38,976 nucleotides of DNA from Gemmatimonadales bacterium (GCA_030697825.1 JAUYOW010000290.1:1-38976), one strand, 5' to 3'. Shown: positions 1 through 9,045, counted from the stretch's first letter. Notes: generated by a model not told the origin, from the letters alone. Translations and numbers: made by a program.

Positions 1-1074
1 CTCGAGCCGGGCGGTGCGGGCCGACATGGCCGCGGCGCTCTGGCCGAGCGGCCGGGTGGCCCACGCGCGCGCGGAGTCGTGCGCCGGCTGGAGGGCGCGC
101 ACCAGCGCGCTATCCGGGCGCACCGTGGCGAGCGGGATCAGCTCGCCGGTCTTGCGCACGATCTGCCAGCGGCCCGCCCGACGCGCCATGGACAACCGCA
201 CGACGGCCACGCTCTGCGCCCAGAACTTCGGCTGCACCACCAGCGTGGTCCCGACCGTGCTGTCGGCGATCTCGCGATGGGTGTGCCCGATGATGGCGAC
301 GTCGAGGCCCGGCGACGCCGCGAGCGCCGCCGCGACGTCGTTCTCGGGCGGGACATCGGGGAGGTCGCCGTAGCTCGAGGCGCCGTCGAGACCCGCGTGC
401 GCGACCAGCACGGTGACGTCCGCGCCGTCGGTTCGCAGCTGCCGGATCACCGGCGGGACCGCTTGTGCGACGTCGAGGAAGCGCAGCTGGCCGCGCACCG
501 CCGGGCCGTCCCACACCAGCACTCCGGGAGTGGTGGCGCCCGTGATCCCGATCTGCACGCCGCCGCGCGTCACTATCGTCGAAGTTTCGGCAAGCGGCTG
601 GCCGTTGGCGCGCTGGATGTTGGCGGAGACGTAGAGGAAGCGCGCCGGCACGATGGCACGCGCCATGACGCCCAAGCCGAAGTTGAAGTCGTGATTGCCG
701 AGGGTCGCCGCGTCGTAGCGCATCCGGTTCATGACGTCGATGATCGGGTGCACCGGCTGCGGCGAGATCCGCGCGAAGTACGTGGCGAACGGGTTGCCCT
801 GGATGAGGTCGCCCGCGTCCACCAGCACCACGCGGTCCGGATACCGGCGTCGCAGCGAGTCGATGACGGTGGCCGCGCGCACCAGGCCCAGCGGGGCCTC
901 ACGGTCGCGCTCGTAGTCCCAGCTCATCGCTCGGCCGTGGACGTCGGTGGTGGCGACGATGACGATCGTGGTGGTGTCGGCGGCGGCGGAGCGGGCCGCG
1001 GGGAGGCGCGCGCCAGGCCGCGGTTGCTGCATGAGCAGAAGGGCGGCCGCCAGCGCGGCGAGAGGGCTCGTCAT
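1..1074 (-). CDS. Secreted 5'-nucleotidase / metallophosphatase (UshA/CpdB-like), 3' end outside window
   Basis: The first 358 residues are visible and the frame is still open at the window edge, so the C-terminal nucleotide-binding domain is missing. The protein starts with a short hydrophobic leader (about residues 1-25), indicating export. The calcineurin-like metallophosphatase motifs follow in order: TTDVHGR (D44, H46), VDAGDLIQGNP, GNHDFNFG, VAHAG and IIGHTH, which supply the two-metal ligands and catalytic His-Asp. UshA/CpdB family members strip phosphate from extracellular nucleotides or 2',3'-cyclic nucleotides; the exact substrate cannot be told. ATG at 1074 is the first start before the leader. 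It is divergent from the phosphate-regulon array with a 62-bp shared spacer, which fits a phosphate-scavenging role. Family certain, substrate uncertain. Confidence 0.88.
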   Translation of the reverse strand, partial: MTSPLAALAAALLLMQQPRPGARLPAARSAAADTTTIVIVATTDVHGRAMSWDYERDREAPLGLVRAATVIDSLRRRYPDRVVLVDAGDLIQGNPFATYFARISPQPVHPIIDVMNRMRYDAATLGNHDFNFGLGVMARAIVPARFLYVSANIQRANGQPLAETSTIVTRGGVQIGITGATTPGVLVWDGPAVRGQLRFLDVAQAVPPVIRQLRTDGADVTVLVAHAGLDGASSYGDLPDVPPENDVAAALAASPGLDVAIIGHTHREIADSTVGTTLVVQPKFWAQSVAVVRLSMARRAGRWQIVRKTGELIPLATVRPDSALVRALQPAHDSARAWATRPLGQSAAAMSARTARLE

Positions 1075-1094
1075 AGGTGCGCGAAATGTAAGAC

Positions 1095-1127
1095 CGACGT
1101 TGCACGTCGCTAGTGGTCCCTGTCATA
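1095..1127. promoter_or_regulatory. Shared divergent control region: palindrome plus PhoB-like half-site
   Basis: The spacer between the nucleotidase and first porin holds a perfect 15-bp inverted repeat (1095-1109, CGACGT-TGC-ACGTCG). Twenty-five bases from its start lies CTGTCATA (1120-1127), identical to one E. coli Pho-box half-site. No second half-site at 11-bp spacing is visible, so PhoB binding is only suggested. A weak -35/-10 pair (TTGCAC 1100-1105, CATACT 1124-1129) would put transcription of the porin almost at its ATG, implying a very short or absent leader. Treat as candidate sites. Confidence 0.35.
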
Positions 1128-1136
1128 CTGTGGGCC

Positions 1137-2336
1137 ATGCGAATCCCCACCCGGTCCGTTCTCGGGCGCGCCGCCGGCGCGGTCCTCCTCCTCGCGGCTG
1201 CGGGACACCGGGCCTTTGCCCAGACCCCTACAGTGCACATCGTGGGCCGGGTCCAGACCCAGTTCTCGGCGGTGACCGGCGATTCGACGTCGAGCTTCAA
1301 CCCCAACGGCGTCGTGGCTTCGGGATTCGAGGTCCGCCGGCTGCGCCTCGACGCCAACGTCGAGATCGGCGAGAACGTCAGCCTGGTGATGCAACCGGCG
1401 TTCGAGATGGGCGCCCTCAGGATGAGGGACGCCTACGTGCGGGTGCGCGTGGCGCACCGCGCGGGCTCGGCGGTCGCGCTGATGATGGGGCAGTTCAAGA
1501 AGCCGTTCAATCGCTACGAGCTGAACTCGTCGAACAACCTCCCCTCCATCGAGCGCGGCGCTCGGCTCCGGGGCCTCGCGGAGGTCGCGGCCCAGAACAA
1601 CCTCCTCCTCTCCGACGGCTACATCGCGCAGGACCTCGGCGCGGCGCTGGACGGCAGCTTCCTCGAGGGCCGCGTCACGGCGCGGCTCGGGGTGTTCAAC
1701 GGCGCGGGGGAGAGCGCCGCCGAGGTGAACAACGCCAAGACAGTCGGAGTGCGCGCCACGGCGACCGTGCTGCGCACCGCGGACGGCCATCCGCAGCTCA
1801 ACGTCGGCGCCGCGTTCCTCACGCGGGACCGTGCGGTCACGACGACCGCCACCGGCACGGCGTTCTCACCCGATTCGTCCCACCGCGCCAGCGCGGCCGG
1901 TCTCGACGCCGAGTGGGGCGGCTTCCGGCCCGGCCTCCACTTCATCCTCGACCTCGCGAGCGGGGACCACCTCGACGACCCCGCATTCCGATACGACGCC
2001 GGACGAAACGAGGGCAACCTGCGGCCTAACGCCCCGGACAGCGCGTTCTCGACCTTCCGGTCCGTACAGATCGTCGGCGCCTGGCGCGTCCAACTCGCCG
2101 CCCCCGCCGGTACGCGCCTGGTCAAGATCATCGAGCCGGCGCTCAGGGTGGACCTGACGGACCCCGACGCCGACCGTGACGATGACGCTGGGATGCTGGT
2201 CACCGCTGTCCTCAACCTCTATTTCACCCCGACGACGGTGATGCGGGCCGGCCTCGACTGGTACCGATACCGCGACGCCGCGGGGGCGAGCCGGTCGATC
2301 CGGGCCTTCCGGCTGGCCTGGCAGGCCAGCTTCTAG
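1137..2336 (+). CDS. OprO/OprP-like phosphate-selective porin (copy 1)
   Basis: A 399-residue protein with a clean signal peptide (basic MRIPTR start, hydrophobic core, cleavage near AFAQ) and a mature part rich in alternating beta strands ending in an aromatic residue (WQASF), the outer-membrane insertion signature. Sequence style (VGRVQTQF start, FKKPFNRYEL, IERGARLRG, repeated DLGAAL/RLGVFNGAGE strands) matches the phosphate-selective porin O/P family. It would pass phosphate or polyphosphate through the outer membrane. ATG 1137 is chosen over an upstream GTG at 1113 because it starts the signal peptide directly. The nearly collinear second copy at 4875 and the phoBR genes between them support a phosphate role. 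Selectivity is inferred from family and context. Confidence 0.85.
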   Translation: MRIPTRSVLGRAAGAVLLLAAAGHRAFAQTPTVHIVGRVQTQFSAVTGDSTSSFNPNGVVASGFEVRRLRLDANVEIGENVSLVMQPAFEMGALRMRDAYVRVRVAHRAGSAVALMMGQFKKPFNRYELNSSNNLPSIERGARLRGLAEVAAQNNLLLSDGYIAQDLGAALDGSFLEGRVTARLGVFNGAGESAAEVNNAKTVGVRATATVLRTADGHPQLNVGAAFLTRDRAVTTTATGTAFSPDSSHRASAAGLDAEWGGFRPGLHFILDLASGDHLDDPAFRYDAGRNEGNLRPNAPDSAFSTFRSVQIVGAWRVQLAAPAGTRLVKIIEPALRVDLTDPDADRDDDAGMLVTAVLNLYFTPTTVMRAGLDWYRYRDAAGASRSIRAFRLAWQASF

Positions 2337-2355
2337 CCGGCATGAGGCGGGCGCG

Positions 2356-3066
2356 GTGAGCGACGAGCGCATCCTTGTCGTGGATGACGAGAAGGACATC
2401 ACGGCACTGGTCGCGTACCATCTCGCCAAGGCCGGCTACCGCGTCGTCACCGCAGGGACCGGCCCCGCGGCCCTGGAGGCCGCACAACAGGACCCACCCG
2501 ACCTGGTCGTCCTCGACATCATGCTACCGGGGCGCAGCGGCTATGAGGTTCTCGAGGAGCTACGCCGCCGCGAAGAGACGCGGGACGTCGGCGTGATCCT
2601 GCTGACCGCGCGCAAGGACGAGGCCGACCGCATCAGGGGCCTCGCGGGAGGAGCTGACGACTACCTCACCAAGCCGTTCAGCCCTGAGGAGCTGGTGCTG
2701 CGCGTGGGCGCGGTGCTGCGTCGCCTGCGCGCGCCCGCCGGAACCGGCACCGGAGCGGTGCTCAGGGTAGGTTCGATCGCGATCGATCGCGCGGCGCACA
2801 CCGTCGCCGTTGAAGGTGAATCGGTCGATCTCACTCCGATCGAGTACCGTCTGCTCCTCCTGCTCGCCGAGCGGCGCGGGCGAGCACAGAGCCGGCCGCA
2901 GCTCCTCGAGTCGGTGTGGGATGCACAGGCCGACATCCAGACGCGCACGGTGGACATGCACGTGCAGCGGCTCCGCGCGAAGCTCGGTGCCGCCGGTACG
3001 ATGCTCGAAACCGTCCGCGGATTCGGCTACCGTCTCCCCTCAGCAAAGGACGCGCCGGACCGGTGA
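2356..3066 (+). CDS. phoB: Phosphate-regulon response regulator PhoB (OmpR/PhoB family)
   Basis: 236 residues: an N-terminal receiver domain (about 4-118) with acidic pocket D10/D11, phospho-acceptor D54 in VVLDIMLPG, T84 and K106 in TKPF; then an OmpR/PhoB winged-helix DNA-binding domain (about 138-232) ending in the usual TVDMHVQRLRAKL recognition region and VRGFGYRL. It starts at GTG 2356, and its stop overlaps the GTG start of the sensor kinase (GTGA), a translational-coupling arrangement. Phosphorylated by PhoR, it should activate the porins, pst genes and probably the divergent nucleotidase. The name rests on family plus the pst/phoU context. Confidence 0.92.
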   Translation: MSDERILVVDDEKDITALVAYHLAKAGYRVVTAGTGPAALEAAQQDPPDLVVLDIMLPGRSGYEVLEELRRREETRDVGVILLTARKDEADRIRGLAGGADDYLTKPFSPEELVLRVGAVLRRLRAPAGTGTGAVLRVGSIAIDRAAHTVAVEGESVDLTPIEYRLLLLLAERRGRAQSRPQLLESVWDAQADIQTRTVDMHVQRLRAKLGAAGTMLETVRGFGYRLPSAKDAPDR

Positions 3067-4775
3067 CGCTTACGCGCAAGTTGCTTCTTTCCTACCTGGC
3101 GCTGGTCGGAGTGACCGCCCTCACGCTCGTCGTCGCGGCGGACCGCCTGCTCCGCGCCCGGCTCAGCAGCGAGGCCGCCGTCGAGCTGGAGCGCGAAGCG
3201 CGCTTCCTCGGTGCCGCGGCGCGCGGGCGCAGCGGCGCCGAACTCGATTCGACCGTGCGCTCGCTCGGTCGGGCGACGGACCGCCGACTGACGATCGTCG
3301 ACGCAAACGGCGTCGTGATCGTGGACTCCGATTTTCGTCGCGACGAAGTGGCCTCGCTCGAGAACCACGCCGATCGGCCCGAGGTGCGCGCCGCACATGC
3401 CGGCCGTACCGGCATGGACCTGCGGCGCAGCGCATCGACCGGCCGCTGGGAGCTGAAGGTCGCGGTGCCGATCGGCAACGGGGCGGTAGTGCGGGTGTCA
3501 TCGCCGCTCCCCCAGGTGGACGCGCTGGTGGCGGACGCGCAGGGCGCGGTGCTGCTCGGCGCCGTGATTGCCGCCGGCGTCGCCGCGCTGCTGGCGCTCG
3601 GTTTCGCCGGGGACGTAGCGCGCCCGCTCGTCCGGTTGCGCGACGCGGCGCAAGCCATAGCGGGGGGCGAGAGCCCGGCGCTCGACCTCCGCGGCCGTGA
3701 CGAAGTCGGAGACCTGGCACGCGCGCTTCGCACCGTGGACGAGCGCCTGAGCGCACGGCTACGGGAGCTGGAGCACGAGCGGTCCGAGATGGCAGCGCTC
3801 ATCGCGTCGATGGTCGAGGGTGTGGTCGCGTGCGACGCGTTGGGTGCCGTGACCACGCTCAATCCTGCCGCGCGGCTCCTGCTCGGCCTCGGATCGGACG
3901 ACCGACCCGCGTCCGTGCGCGAGTTGTTCCGGCAACGCGCCGCGCGCGAGGCCGTGGACGCGACGCTCGCTGGCGGTGCCACGGCAGGCCTCGAGGTCGA
4001 GCACGAGAACCGCACCATTCTGCTTTCGGGCCAGGCGCTTCCCGGGGGGGGAGCCGTGTTCGCGCTCCACGACGTCAGCGACCTCAAGCGCCTCGAGACG
4101 GTCCGACGCGACTTCGTGGCCAACGTCTCGCACGAGCTCAAGACACCGCTCACCGTGGTACGCGGGTACGCGGAAACCCTGCTCAAGGACGACCCCCCTT
4201 CGGACATCCGGCGGGGCTTCCTCGATACGATGCTCACCCACTCCCGTCGAATGCAGCGGCTCATCGACGACCTGCTCGACCTCTCGCGCATCGAGTCGGG
4301 TGCGTGGCGGCCCGAGCCCGCGGCCATACCGCTGTCGGCAGCCGTCGCCGACGCCTGGCGATCGCTGCGGGACCGACCCGGGGCGGGAACGCTCGCGTTC
4401 ACGACCCAGGTCGATCCCAACTCCGCGGCGCTCCAGGTAGATCCCGGGGCGCTGCAACAGATCCTGCTCAACGTCCTCGACAACGCGGTGCGCCACACGC
4501 CGGCCGGCGGGCGCATCGCGGTGCGGGCGCGACGCGACGGGCCGGACGTGCGCCTTGACATCTCCGACACCGGCGCCGGCATCCCGGCCGAGCATCTGCC
4601 CCGCATCTTCGAGCGCTTCTACCGCGCCGACCCCGCTCGGGACCGCGAACGGGGCGGCACCGGCCTCGGCCTTGCCATCGTCAAGCACCTCGTCGAGGCG
4701 CATGGCGGGCACGTCGAGGCCGAGAGCACCGTCGGTACCGGCACGACGATTCGGATGCGCCTCCCCGCCGCCTAG
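3063..4775 (+). CDS. phoR: Phosphate-regulon sensor histidine kinase PhoR
   Basis: 570 residues starting at GTG 3063, overlapping the phoB stop by 4 bases. Order: TM helix 1 (about 7-27), a sizeable extracytoplasmic segment, TM helix 2 (about 160-185), HAMP linker, PAS domain (about 245-340), HisKA with phospho-acceptor H357 in FVANVSHELKTPL, and HATPase_c with N box NVLDNAVRHTP, G1 DTGAGIP, F box FERFYRAD and G2 GTGLGLAI. All kinase motifs are intact. It autophosphorylates and passes phosphate to PhoB under low phosphate, restrained by the Pst complex and PhoU, whose genes follow. The extracytoplasmic domain is larger than the minimal one of E. coli PhoR and resembles the Gram-positive PhoR layout. 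A longer in-frame extension back to 2916 overlaps phoB and is rejected. Confidence 0.92.
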   Translation: MTLTRKLLLSYLALVGVTALTLVVAADRLLRARLSSEAAVELEREARFLGAAARGRSGAELDSTVRSLGRATDRRLTIVDANGVVIVDSDFRRDEVASLENHADRPEVRAAHAGRTGMDLRRSASTGRWELKVAVPIGNGAVVRVSSPLPQVDALVADAQGAVLLGAVIAAGVAALLALGFAGDVARPLVRLRDAAQAIAGGESPALDLRGRDEVGDLARALRTVDERLSARLRELEHERSEMAALIASMVEGVVACDALGAVTTLNPAARLLLGLGSDDRPASVRELFRQRAAREAVDATLAGGATAGLEVEHENRTILLSGQALPGGGAVFALHDVSDLKRLETVRRDFVANVSHELKTPLTVVRGYAETLLKDDPPSDIRRGFLDTMLTHSRRMQRLIDDLLDLSRIESGAWRPEPAAIPLSAAVADAWRSLRDRPGAGTLAFTTQVDPNSAALQVDPGALQQILLNVLDNAVRHTPAGGRIAVRARRDGPDVRLDISDTGAGIPAEHLPRIFERFYRADPARDRERGGTGLGLAIVKHLVEAHGGHVEAESTVGTGTTIRMRLPAA

Positions 4776-4781
4776 TCGCTC

Positions 4782-4825
4782 TTTACCGAATCGTTACACG
4801 ACCACGGCTTCGGCGTGACACGCCG
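4782..4825 (+). promoter_or_regulatory. Pho-box-like direct repeats and 15-bp palindrome upstream of porin 2
   Basis: Hexamers TTTACC (4782-4787) and GTTACA (4793-4798) are spaced exactly 11 bases start to start, and GTGACA (4815-4820) lies 22 bases further, in the same phase. Tandem TT-ACA-type hexamers at one helical turn are how PhoP/PhoB-class regulators bind. A perfect palindrome CGGCGTG-A-CACGCCG (4811-4825) overlaps the last hexamer. The site is in the only sizeable gap (99 bp) inside the array, just after phoR, so an internal PhoB-driven promoter for porin 2 and pst is plausible. The assignment is by pattern only. Confidence 0.42.
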
Positions 4826-4837
4826 GAGCGAGGTTCT

Positions 4838-4866
4838 CTCCGTGTCGAGCGACCCCTCTCACGGAG
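4838..4866 (+). promoter_or_regulatory. Hairpin that can mask the ribosome-binding site of porin 2
   Basis: CTCCGTG (4838-4844) and CACGGAG (4860-4866) are exact inverted complements with a 15-base loop. The second arm contains the GGAG (4863-4866) that sits 8 bases before the ATG at 4875. The mRNA could therefore open or close the porin start. A 7-bp stem may occur by chance in GC-rich DNA. Confidence 0.3.
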
Positions 4867-4874
4867 CAGACTGC

Positions 4875-6101
4875 ATGCGCATTGCTGGAGTCCGCGCCAT
4901 GGCCCGAGTCCTGGCCATCGCAACCTCGGCCGCCTTCGCCACCGGTGCGGCGGCCCAGACCCCCAACATCCGCGTCGCGGGCCGGGTCCAGACCCAGTTC
5001 GCCACGGCCTCCGGCGATTCGACCGGCAGCTTCAACCCGAGCGCCGTCGTGAGCTCGTCCTACGAGATCCGGCGGCTCCGTATCCAGGCCGACGTCCGCC
5101 TTGGCGACAACATCAACATGGTGCTCCAGCCCTCGTTCGAGATGGGCGCGCTGCGGATGCGCGACGCCTACCTCCGCGTCGTACTGTGGCACAACCCCAC
5201 GTCGGGGTTCGGCCTCACCATGGGCCAGGAAAAGAAGCCGTTCAACCGCTACGAGCTGACCAGCTCCAACAATCTGCTTTCCATCGAGCGAGGCGCCCGC
5301 TTCCGCGGATTCAGCGGCGTGGCGGCACAGAACAACCTCCTCGAAGAGAACGGTTACCTCGCCCACGACCTGGGCGCGAGCGCGGACTTCACCACCTGGC
5401 AGAACCGCTTCACGGTCAAGGCCGGCCTATACAACGGCTCCGGCGAGAGCAGCAACGACGTCAACAACGCCAAGACCTTCGGAGCGCGCGCCACGGCGAC
5501 GGTGATCGCCGACGAGGAGGCCCGACCGGTGCTGCGCCTGGGCGCCGCGGTCGTCTCCCGCGACCGAAGCGTCACCACGACGGCGACCAGCACCACCTTC
5601 TCGCCCGACTCCTCGCGCCGGACCTCGGCCATCGGTCTCGACGCCGAGTGGGGCGACTTCCGGCCCGGGCTGCACGTCATCGCCGACTTCGCGTCGGGCA
5701 AGACGTTGCGCAGCGGCACCGACTGCCTGAACGGCACGACCGCAATCTCCTGCCGGGTCGACGTCGGCAGGAACACCGCGAATCTTCGTCCCAACACACC
5801 GGACTCGGCTTTGGCGACGTTCCGGTCGTTCCAGGTCGTCGGCGGTTGGCGCTGGCAGCCGGACGACCCGAACGGCACGCGACTCGTCAAGATCATCGAG
5901 CCCGCGCTGCGCCTGGACTACACCGACCCCAACACGAGCCGTGACGACGACCATGGCATGCTGATCACGCCGGTGCTCAACGTCTATTTCGCGCAGACCA
6001 TGGTGCTGCGGGCCGGCCTCGACCTGTACCGGTACAAGGACGCGGCGGGCGCGAGCCGATCCTTCCACGCGTTCCGCCTGTCCTGGCAAGCCAACTTCTA
6101 G
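4875..6101 (+). CDS. OprO/OprP-like phosphate-selective porin (copy 2)
   Basis: 408 residues, paralogous to the porin at 1137 along its whole length (shared VGRVQTQF/AGRVQTQF start, KKPFNRYEL, SIERGAR, RPGLH, RLVKIIEPALR, RAGLD and a terminal WQ-aromatic strand). The signal peptide ends near GAAAQ. ATG 4875 is chosen because GGAG lies 8 bases upstream; the in-frame start at 4815 would add a non-hydrophobic stretch before the signal peptide. A short insertion around residues 278-292 containing two cysteines (CLNGTTAISC) is absent from copy 1 and may form a disulfide in a loop. It directly precedes pstS, so the pair probably hands phosphate from the outer membrane to the periplasmic binding protein. 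Why two porins flank phoBR is unknown; different specificities are possible. Confidence 0.86.
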   Translation: MRIAGVRAMARVLAIATSAAFATGAAAQTPNIRVAGRVQTQFATASGDSTGSFNPSAVVSSSYEIRRLRIQADVRLGDNINMVLQPSFEMGALRMRDAYLRVVLWHNPTSGFGLTMGQEKKPFNRYELTSSNNLLSIERGARFRGFSGVAAQNNLLEENGYLAHDLGASADFTTWQNRFTVKAGLYNGSGESSNDVNNAKTFGARATATVIADEEARPVLRLGAAVVSRDRSVTTTATSTTFSPDSSRRTSAIGLDAEWGDFRPGLHVIADFASGKTLRSGTDCLNGTTAISCRVDVGRNTANLRPNTPDSALATFRSFQVVGGWRWQPDDPNGTRLVKIIEPALRLDYTDPNTSRDDDHGMLITPVLNVYFAQTMVLRAGLDLYRYKDAAGASRSFHAFRLSWQANF

Positions 6102-6111
6102 GAGCATGCTG

Positions 6112-7194
6112 ATGAGAAAGACCGCGATCGTCCTCCTCGCCGCCGGTCTCAGCGCCGGCCCGCTGCCGGCGCAGAGCGACATCCGCCTAACGGGCGCCGG
6201 CGCGACGTTCCCGTACCCGATCTACTCGAAGTGGGTATTGGAATACACGCGCACCCGCCCGAACGTCGAGATCAACTACCAGTCCATCGGCTCCGGCGGA
6301 GGCATCCGGCAGTTCACCGACCGCACGGTGGACTTCGGCGCCACCGATGGGCCGATGACCGACTCACAGATCACGGCCGCGCGCGGGAATGTGCTGCACG
6401 TCCCGACGGTGCTCGGCGCCGTGGTGCCGATCTACAGCGTCCCGGGCTTGACCCAGCAGCTCCGCTTCACCCCGGAGATCCTGGCCGCGATCTTCCTCGG
6501 TCAGATCACCAACTGGAACGACAGCCGGATCGCCGCAGCCAACCCCGGCGTCACCCTGCCGGACCGCGACGTGCTCGTGGTGCACCGCTCGGACGGCTCC
6601 GGCACTACGTACGTGTGGACGGACTACCTGGCCAAGGTGAGCCCCGAGTGGGCCCGGCGGGTCGGCAAGGGCACCGCGGTGAGCTGGCCCGTCGGACTCG
6701 GCGGCCAGGGCAATCCCGGCGTCGCCAACACGGTTCAGCGCACGCCCGGCGCGATCGGCTACGTGGAGCTGGTCTACGCACTCCAGAACCGCATCGCATA
6801 CGGGCTGGTGCGAAACCGCGCCGGCGCCTTCGTGAACGCGACACTGGCATCGACAACCGCCGCCGCGGCGGCCGCCGTGGCGGCGCTTGGTGAGGACACC
6901 GATTTCCGCGTTTCGATCACCGACCCCGTGGGAGCGGACGCCTACCCGATCGCCTCGTTCACCTGGATCTTGCTCCCGCGCGAGATGAGCGACGCCGTGA
7001 AGGCCCGCACCCTGCTCGAGTGGCTCTGGTGGTGTACCCACGACGCCCAGCGCTTCACCACCGACCTGGGCTACGCCCCGCTCCCCGAGCGCGTCGTCCG
7101 TCTGCTCGAGGCACGTCTCAAGTCGGTGACCGTGCAGGGCCGGCCGGTCCTGGCAGCCAACTACGGCCAGGAGAGCCCGCGTCGCCGAAGCTGA
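6112..7194 (+). CDS. pstS: Periplasmic phosphate-binding protein PstS
   Basis: 360 residues with a signal peptide (MRKTAIVLLAAGLSAG, cleavage near PAQ) followed by the PstS hallmarks: LTGAGATFPYPIYSKW, YQSIGSGGG, VDFGATDGPM, the domain-crossing NWNDSRI, VVHRSDGSGTTYVWTDYL and a TPGAIGYVEL segment. The S/T/D/R residues in those stretches bind phosphate. ATG 6112 is preferred over ATG 6106: GGAG at 6101-6104 is 7 bases from 6112 but only 1 base from 6106. The porin stop and pstS SD overlap, indicating co-transcription. It delivers phosphate to PstCA. Confidence 0.95.
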   Translation: MRKTAIVLLAAGLSAGPLPAQSDIRLTGAGATFPYPIYSKWVLEYTRTRPNVEINYQSIGSGGGIRQFTDRTVDFGATDGPMTDSQITAARGNVLHVPTVLGAVVPIYSVPGLTQQLRFTPEILAAIFLGQITNWNDSRIAAANPGVTLPDRDVLVVHRSDGSGTTYVWTDYLAKVSPEWARRVGKGTAVSWPVGLGGQGNPGVANTVQRTPGAIGYVELVYALQNRIAYGLVRNRAGAFVNATLASTTAAAAAAVAALGEDTDFRVSITDPVGADAYPIASFTWILLPREMSDAVKARTLLEWLWWCTHDAQRFTTDLGYAPLPERVVRLLEARLKSVTVQGRPVLAANYGQESPRRRS

Positions 7195-7198
7195 ACCC

Positions 7199-8203
7199 GT
7201 GACCATATCGCCGGTCGTTCTTCACGAGACCACCGCTCCTCGGCTCTCCGCCGACGAGCGGTGGAGTGCGCTTCGGACCGTGAGCCGCGCGGACCTGTTC
7301 TACCGCATCGTGCTCACCGTCCTGGCGCTGTCGCTGCCTTTGCTCCTCCTCACCATCTCGGGGGAGCTGCTGGTTGGCGCGTGGCCGGCCATCCGCCGTT
7401 TTGGTTTCGGCTTCTTCGCCCGCAGCGCCTGGGACCCCGTGGCCGGCGACTTCGGCGCGCTCCCGCTCATCGTAGGAACGCTGTACTCCTCGCTCGTCGC
7501 GATAGTGATCGCCGTGCCGCTCGCGCTCGGCGTCTCGATCTTCCTCACCGAGTTCGCGCCGCGCCGGCTGCGGCGTCCCGTCGCGACCCTCGTCGAGCTG
7601 CTCGCGACGATCCCGAGCGTTATCTACGGGTTGTGGGGGATCTTCGTGCTCATCCCGCTGCTTAGGGACGTGGTCTGGCCGGTGGTGCGTCCCATCGTCG
7701 GGTGGATGCCGATGTTCAGGGGAACCTTCTACGGCCCCTCCGTGCTCGCCGGCGGCGTCATCCTCGCCATCATGATCCTCCCCTACATCGCCGCCGTCTC
7801 GCGCGAGGTGCTGCTCGCGGTCCCCCCGGCGCAGCGCGAGGCCGCGCTCGCCCTCGGCGCCACCAGGTGGGAAGCGGTGTGGACGGTGATCCTGCCGTAC
7901 GGCCGCGCCGGGATCCTCGGCGCCGTGATCCTCGGCCTGGGGCGCGCGCTGGGCGAGACGATGGCGGTCACCATGCTGATCGGAAACACCCACGAGATCT
8001 CCGTCTCGCTGGTGCAGCCCGGGTACACCATCGCCTCCGCGATCGCCAACGAGTTCGCCGAGGCGGTGAGCCAACTGCACCTCGCCGCGCTGTTCTATGT
8101 CGGGCTCGTGCTATTCCTCATAACCGTGATCGTGAACGCCCTGGCGCGCGTTCTCATCTGGCGCGTCGCGCGCGGGTCCGCGGCCGGAAGCTCGGCGGTC
8201 TGA
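7199..8203 (+). CDS. pstC: Phosphate ABC transporter permease PstC
   Basis: 334 residues with about six hydrophobic helices and the ABC permease EAA signature (about 220-240: [20 protein letters not shown]), where the PstB ATPase docks. The N-terminal cytoplasmic arm is followed by TM1 (FYRIVLTVLALSLPLLLL). The conserved PstC patches LPLIVGTLYSS, IPSVIYGLWG and LGRALGETMAV are present. It starts at GTG 7199, four bases after pstS ends. The stop overlaps the pstA start by one base (TGATG). Confidence 0.94.
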   Translation: MTISPVVLHETTAPRLSADERWSALRTVSRADLFYRIVLTVLALSLPLLLLTISGELLVGAWPAIRRFGFGFFARSAWDPVAGDFGALPLIVGTLYSSLVAIVIAVPLALGVSIFLTEFAPRRLRRPVATLVELLATIPSVIYGLWGIFVLIPLLRDVVWPVVRPIVGWMPMFRGTFYGPSVLAGGVILAIMILPYIAAVSREVLLAVPPAQREAALALGATRWEAVWTVILPYGRAGILGAVILGLGRALGETMAVTMLIGNTHEISVSLVQPGYTIASAIANEFAEAVSQLHLAALFYVGLVLFLITVIVNALARVLIWRVARGSAAGSSAV

Positions 8204-9045
8204 TGTCGTCGCGCACCGCCCGCCGCATCGTCGGAGCCGCGATGACCGGCGCCACCTACGGCGCCGCCGCGCTCGCCCTACTGCCGCTCGCCGCGATACT
8301 CGCGATGCTCCTGCTCAAGGGCGCCGGCTCGCTCGACTGGAACTTCTTCACCAAGTCGAGTGTCCCGCTGGGCGAGGACGGCGGCGGTTTCGCGCACGCC
8401 ATCGCCGGCACGATGCTCATCGTCGGGGTGGCCTGCGCCATCGGCATCCCGGTGGGGGTGGGCGCGGGCATCTTCCTCGCGGAGTTCGGGAACGGGCTCC
8501 TCGGCTGGCTGGTGCGCTTCGTGGCAGATACGTTGAACGGCACTCCTTCGATCGTCATCGGCATCTTCGCGTGGACCTGGATCGTTCGACCTACCGGCCG
8601 CTTCTCGGGCCTCGCGGGCGCGGCAGCGCTGGCCTGCATCCTCGTGCCGATCATCGCGCGTACCACGGAGGAGATGGTCCGCCTGGTGCCGAACTCGCTG
8701 CGCGAGGCCGCGCTCGCCCTGGGCTACCCGCGCTGGCGCACCTCGCTCCAGGTGGTGGTCCGCACCGCGGGAACGGGCATCGTCACCGGCTGCCTGGTCG
8801 CCCTGGCGCGGGTGGCCGGCGAGACGGCGCCGCTCCTGTTCACCGCGCTCGGCAACCAGTTCTTCTCCACCAACCTCCTGGGCGCGATGGCGGCGCTGCC
8901 GCTCCAGGTGTACGCGTACGCGGTGGGCCCGTACGAGGAGTGGCACCGGCAGGCGTGGGCCGGGGCGCTGGTCCTCATCCTGCTGGTGTTGATCATCGGA
9001 ACCGCGGCCCGCATCGTGACCGGGGGAAGACGTGCCGGTGGTTGA
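8203..9045 (+). CDS. pstA: Phosphate ABC transporter permease PstA
   Basis: 280 residues, about six TM helices, with the PstA motifs [47 protein letters not shown] (EAA loop contacting PstB) and [21 protein letters not shown] 8203 is chosen because it overlaps the pstC stop in TGATG; reading further upstream in this frame only runs over pstC. It pairs with PstC to form the inner-membrane channel. Its 3' end overlaps the likely start of pstB1 by 14 bases. Confidence 0.94.
   Translation: MSSRTARRIVGAAMTGATYGAAALALLPLAAILAMLLLKGAGSLDWNFFTKSSVPLGEDGGGFAHAIAGTMLIVGVACAIGIPVGVGAGIFLAEFGNGLLGWLVRFVADTLNGTPSIVIGIFAWTWIVRPTGRFSGLAGAAALACILVPIIARTTEEMVRLVPNSLREAALALGYPRWRTSLQVVVRTAGTGIVTGCLVALARVAGETAPLLFTALGNQFFSTNLLGAMAALPLQVYAYAVGPYEEWHRQAWAGALVLILLVLIIGTAARIVTGGRRAGG

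Noticed and set aside
79-1113. 344-residue plus-strand reading frame opposite the 5'-nucleotidase
   Set aside because: Arg/His/Asp-rich product of low complexity; the minus strand carries clear metallophosphatase motifs in order.
2916-3062. N-terminal extension of PhoR
   Set aside because: It overlaps the phoB DNA-binding domain and is Arg-rich; the GTG at 3063 directly precedes TM helix 1.
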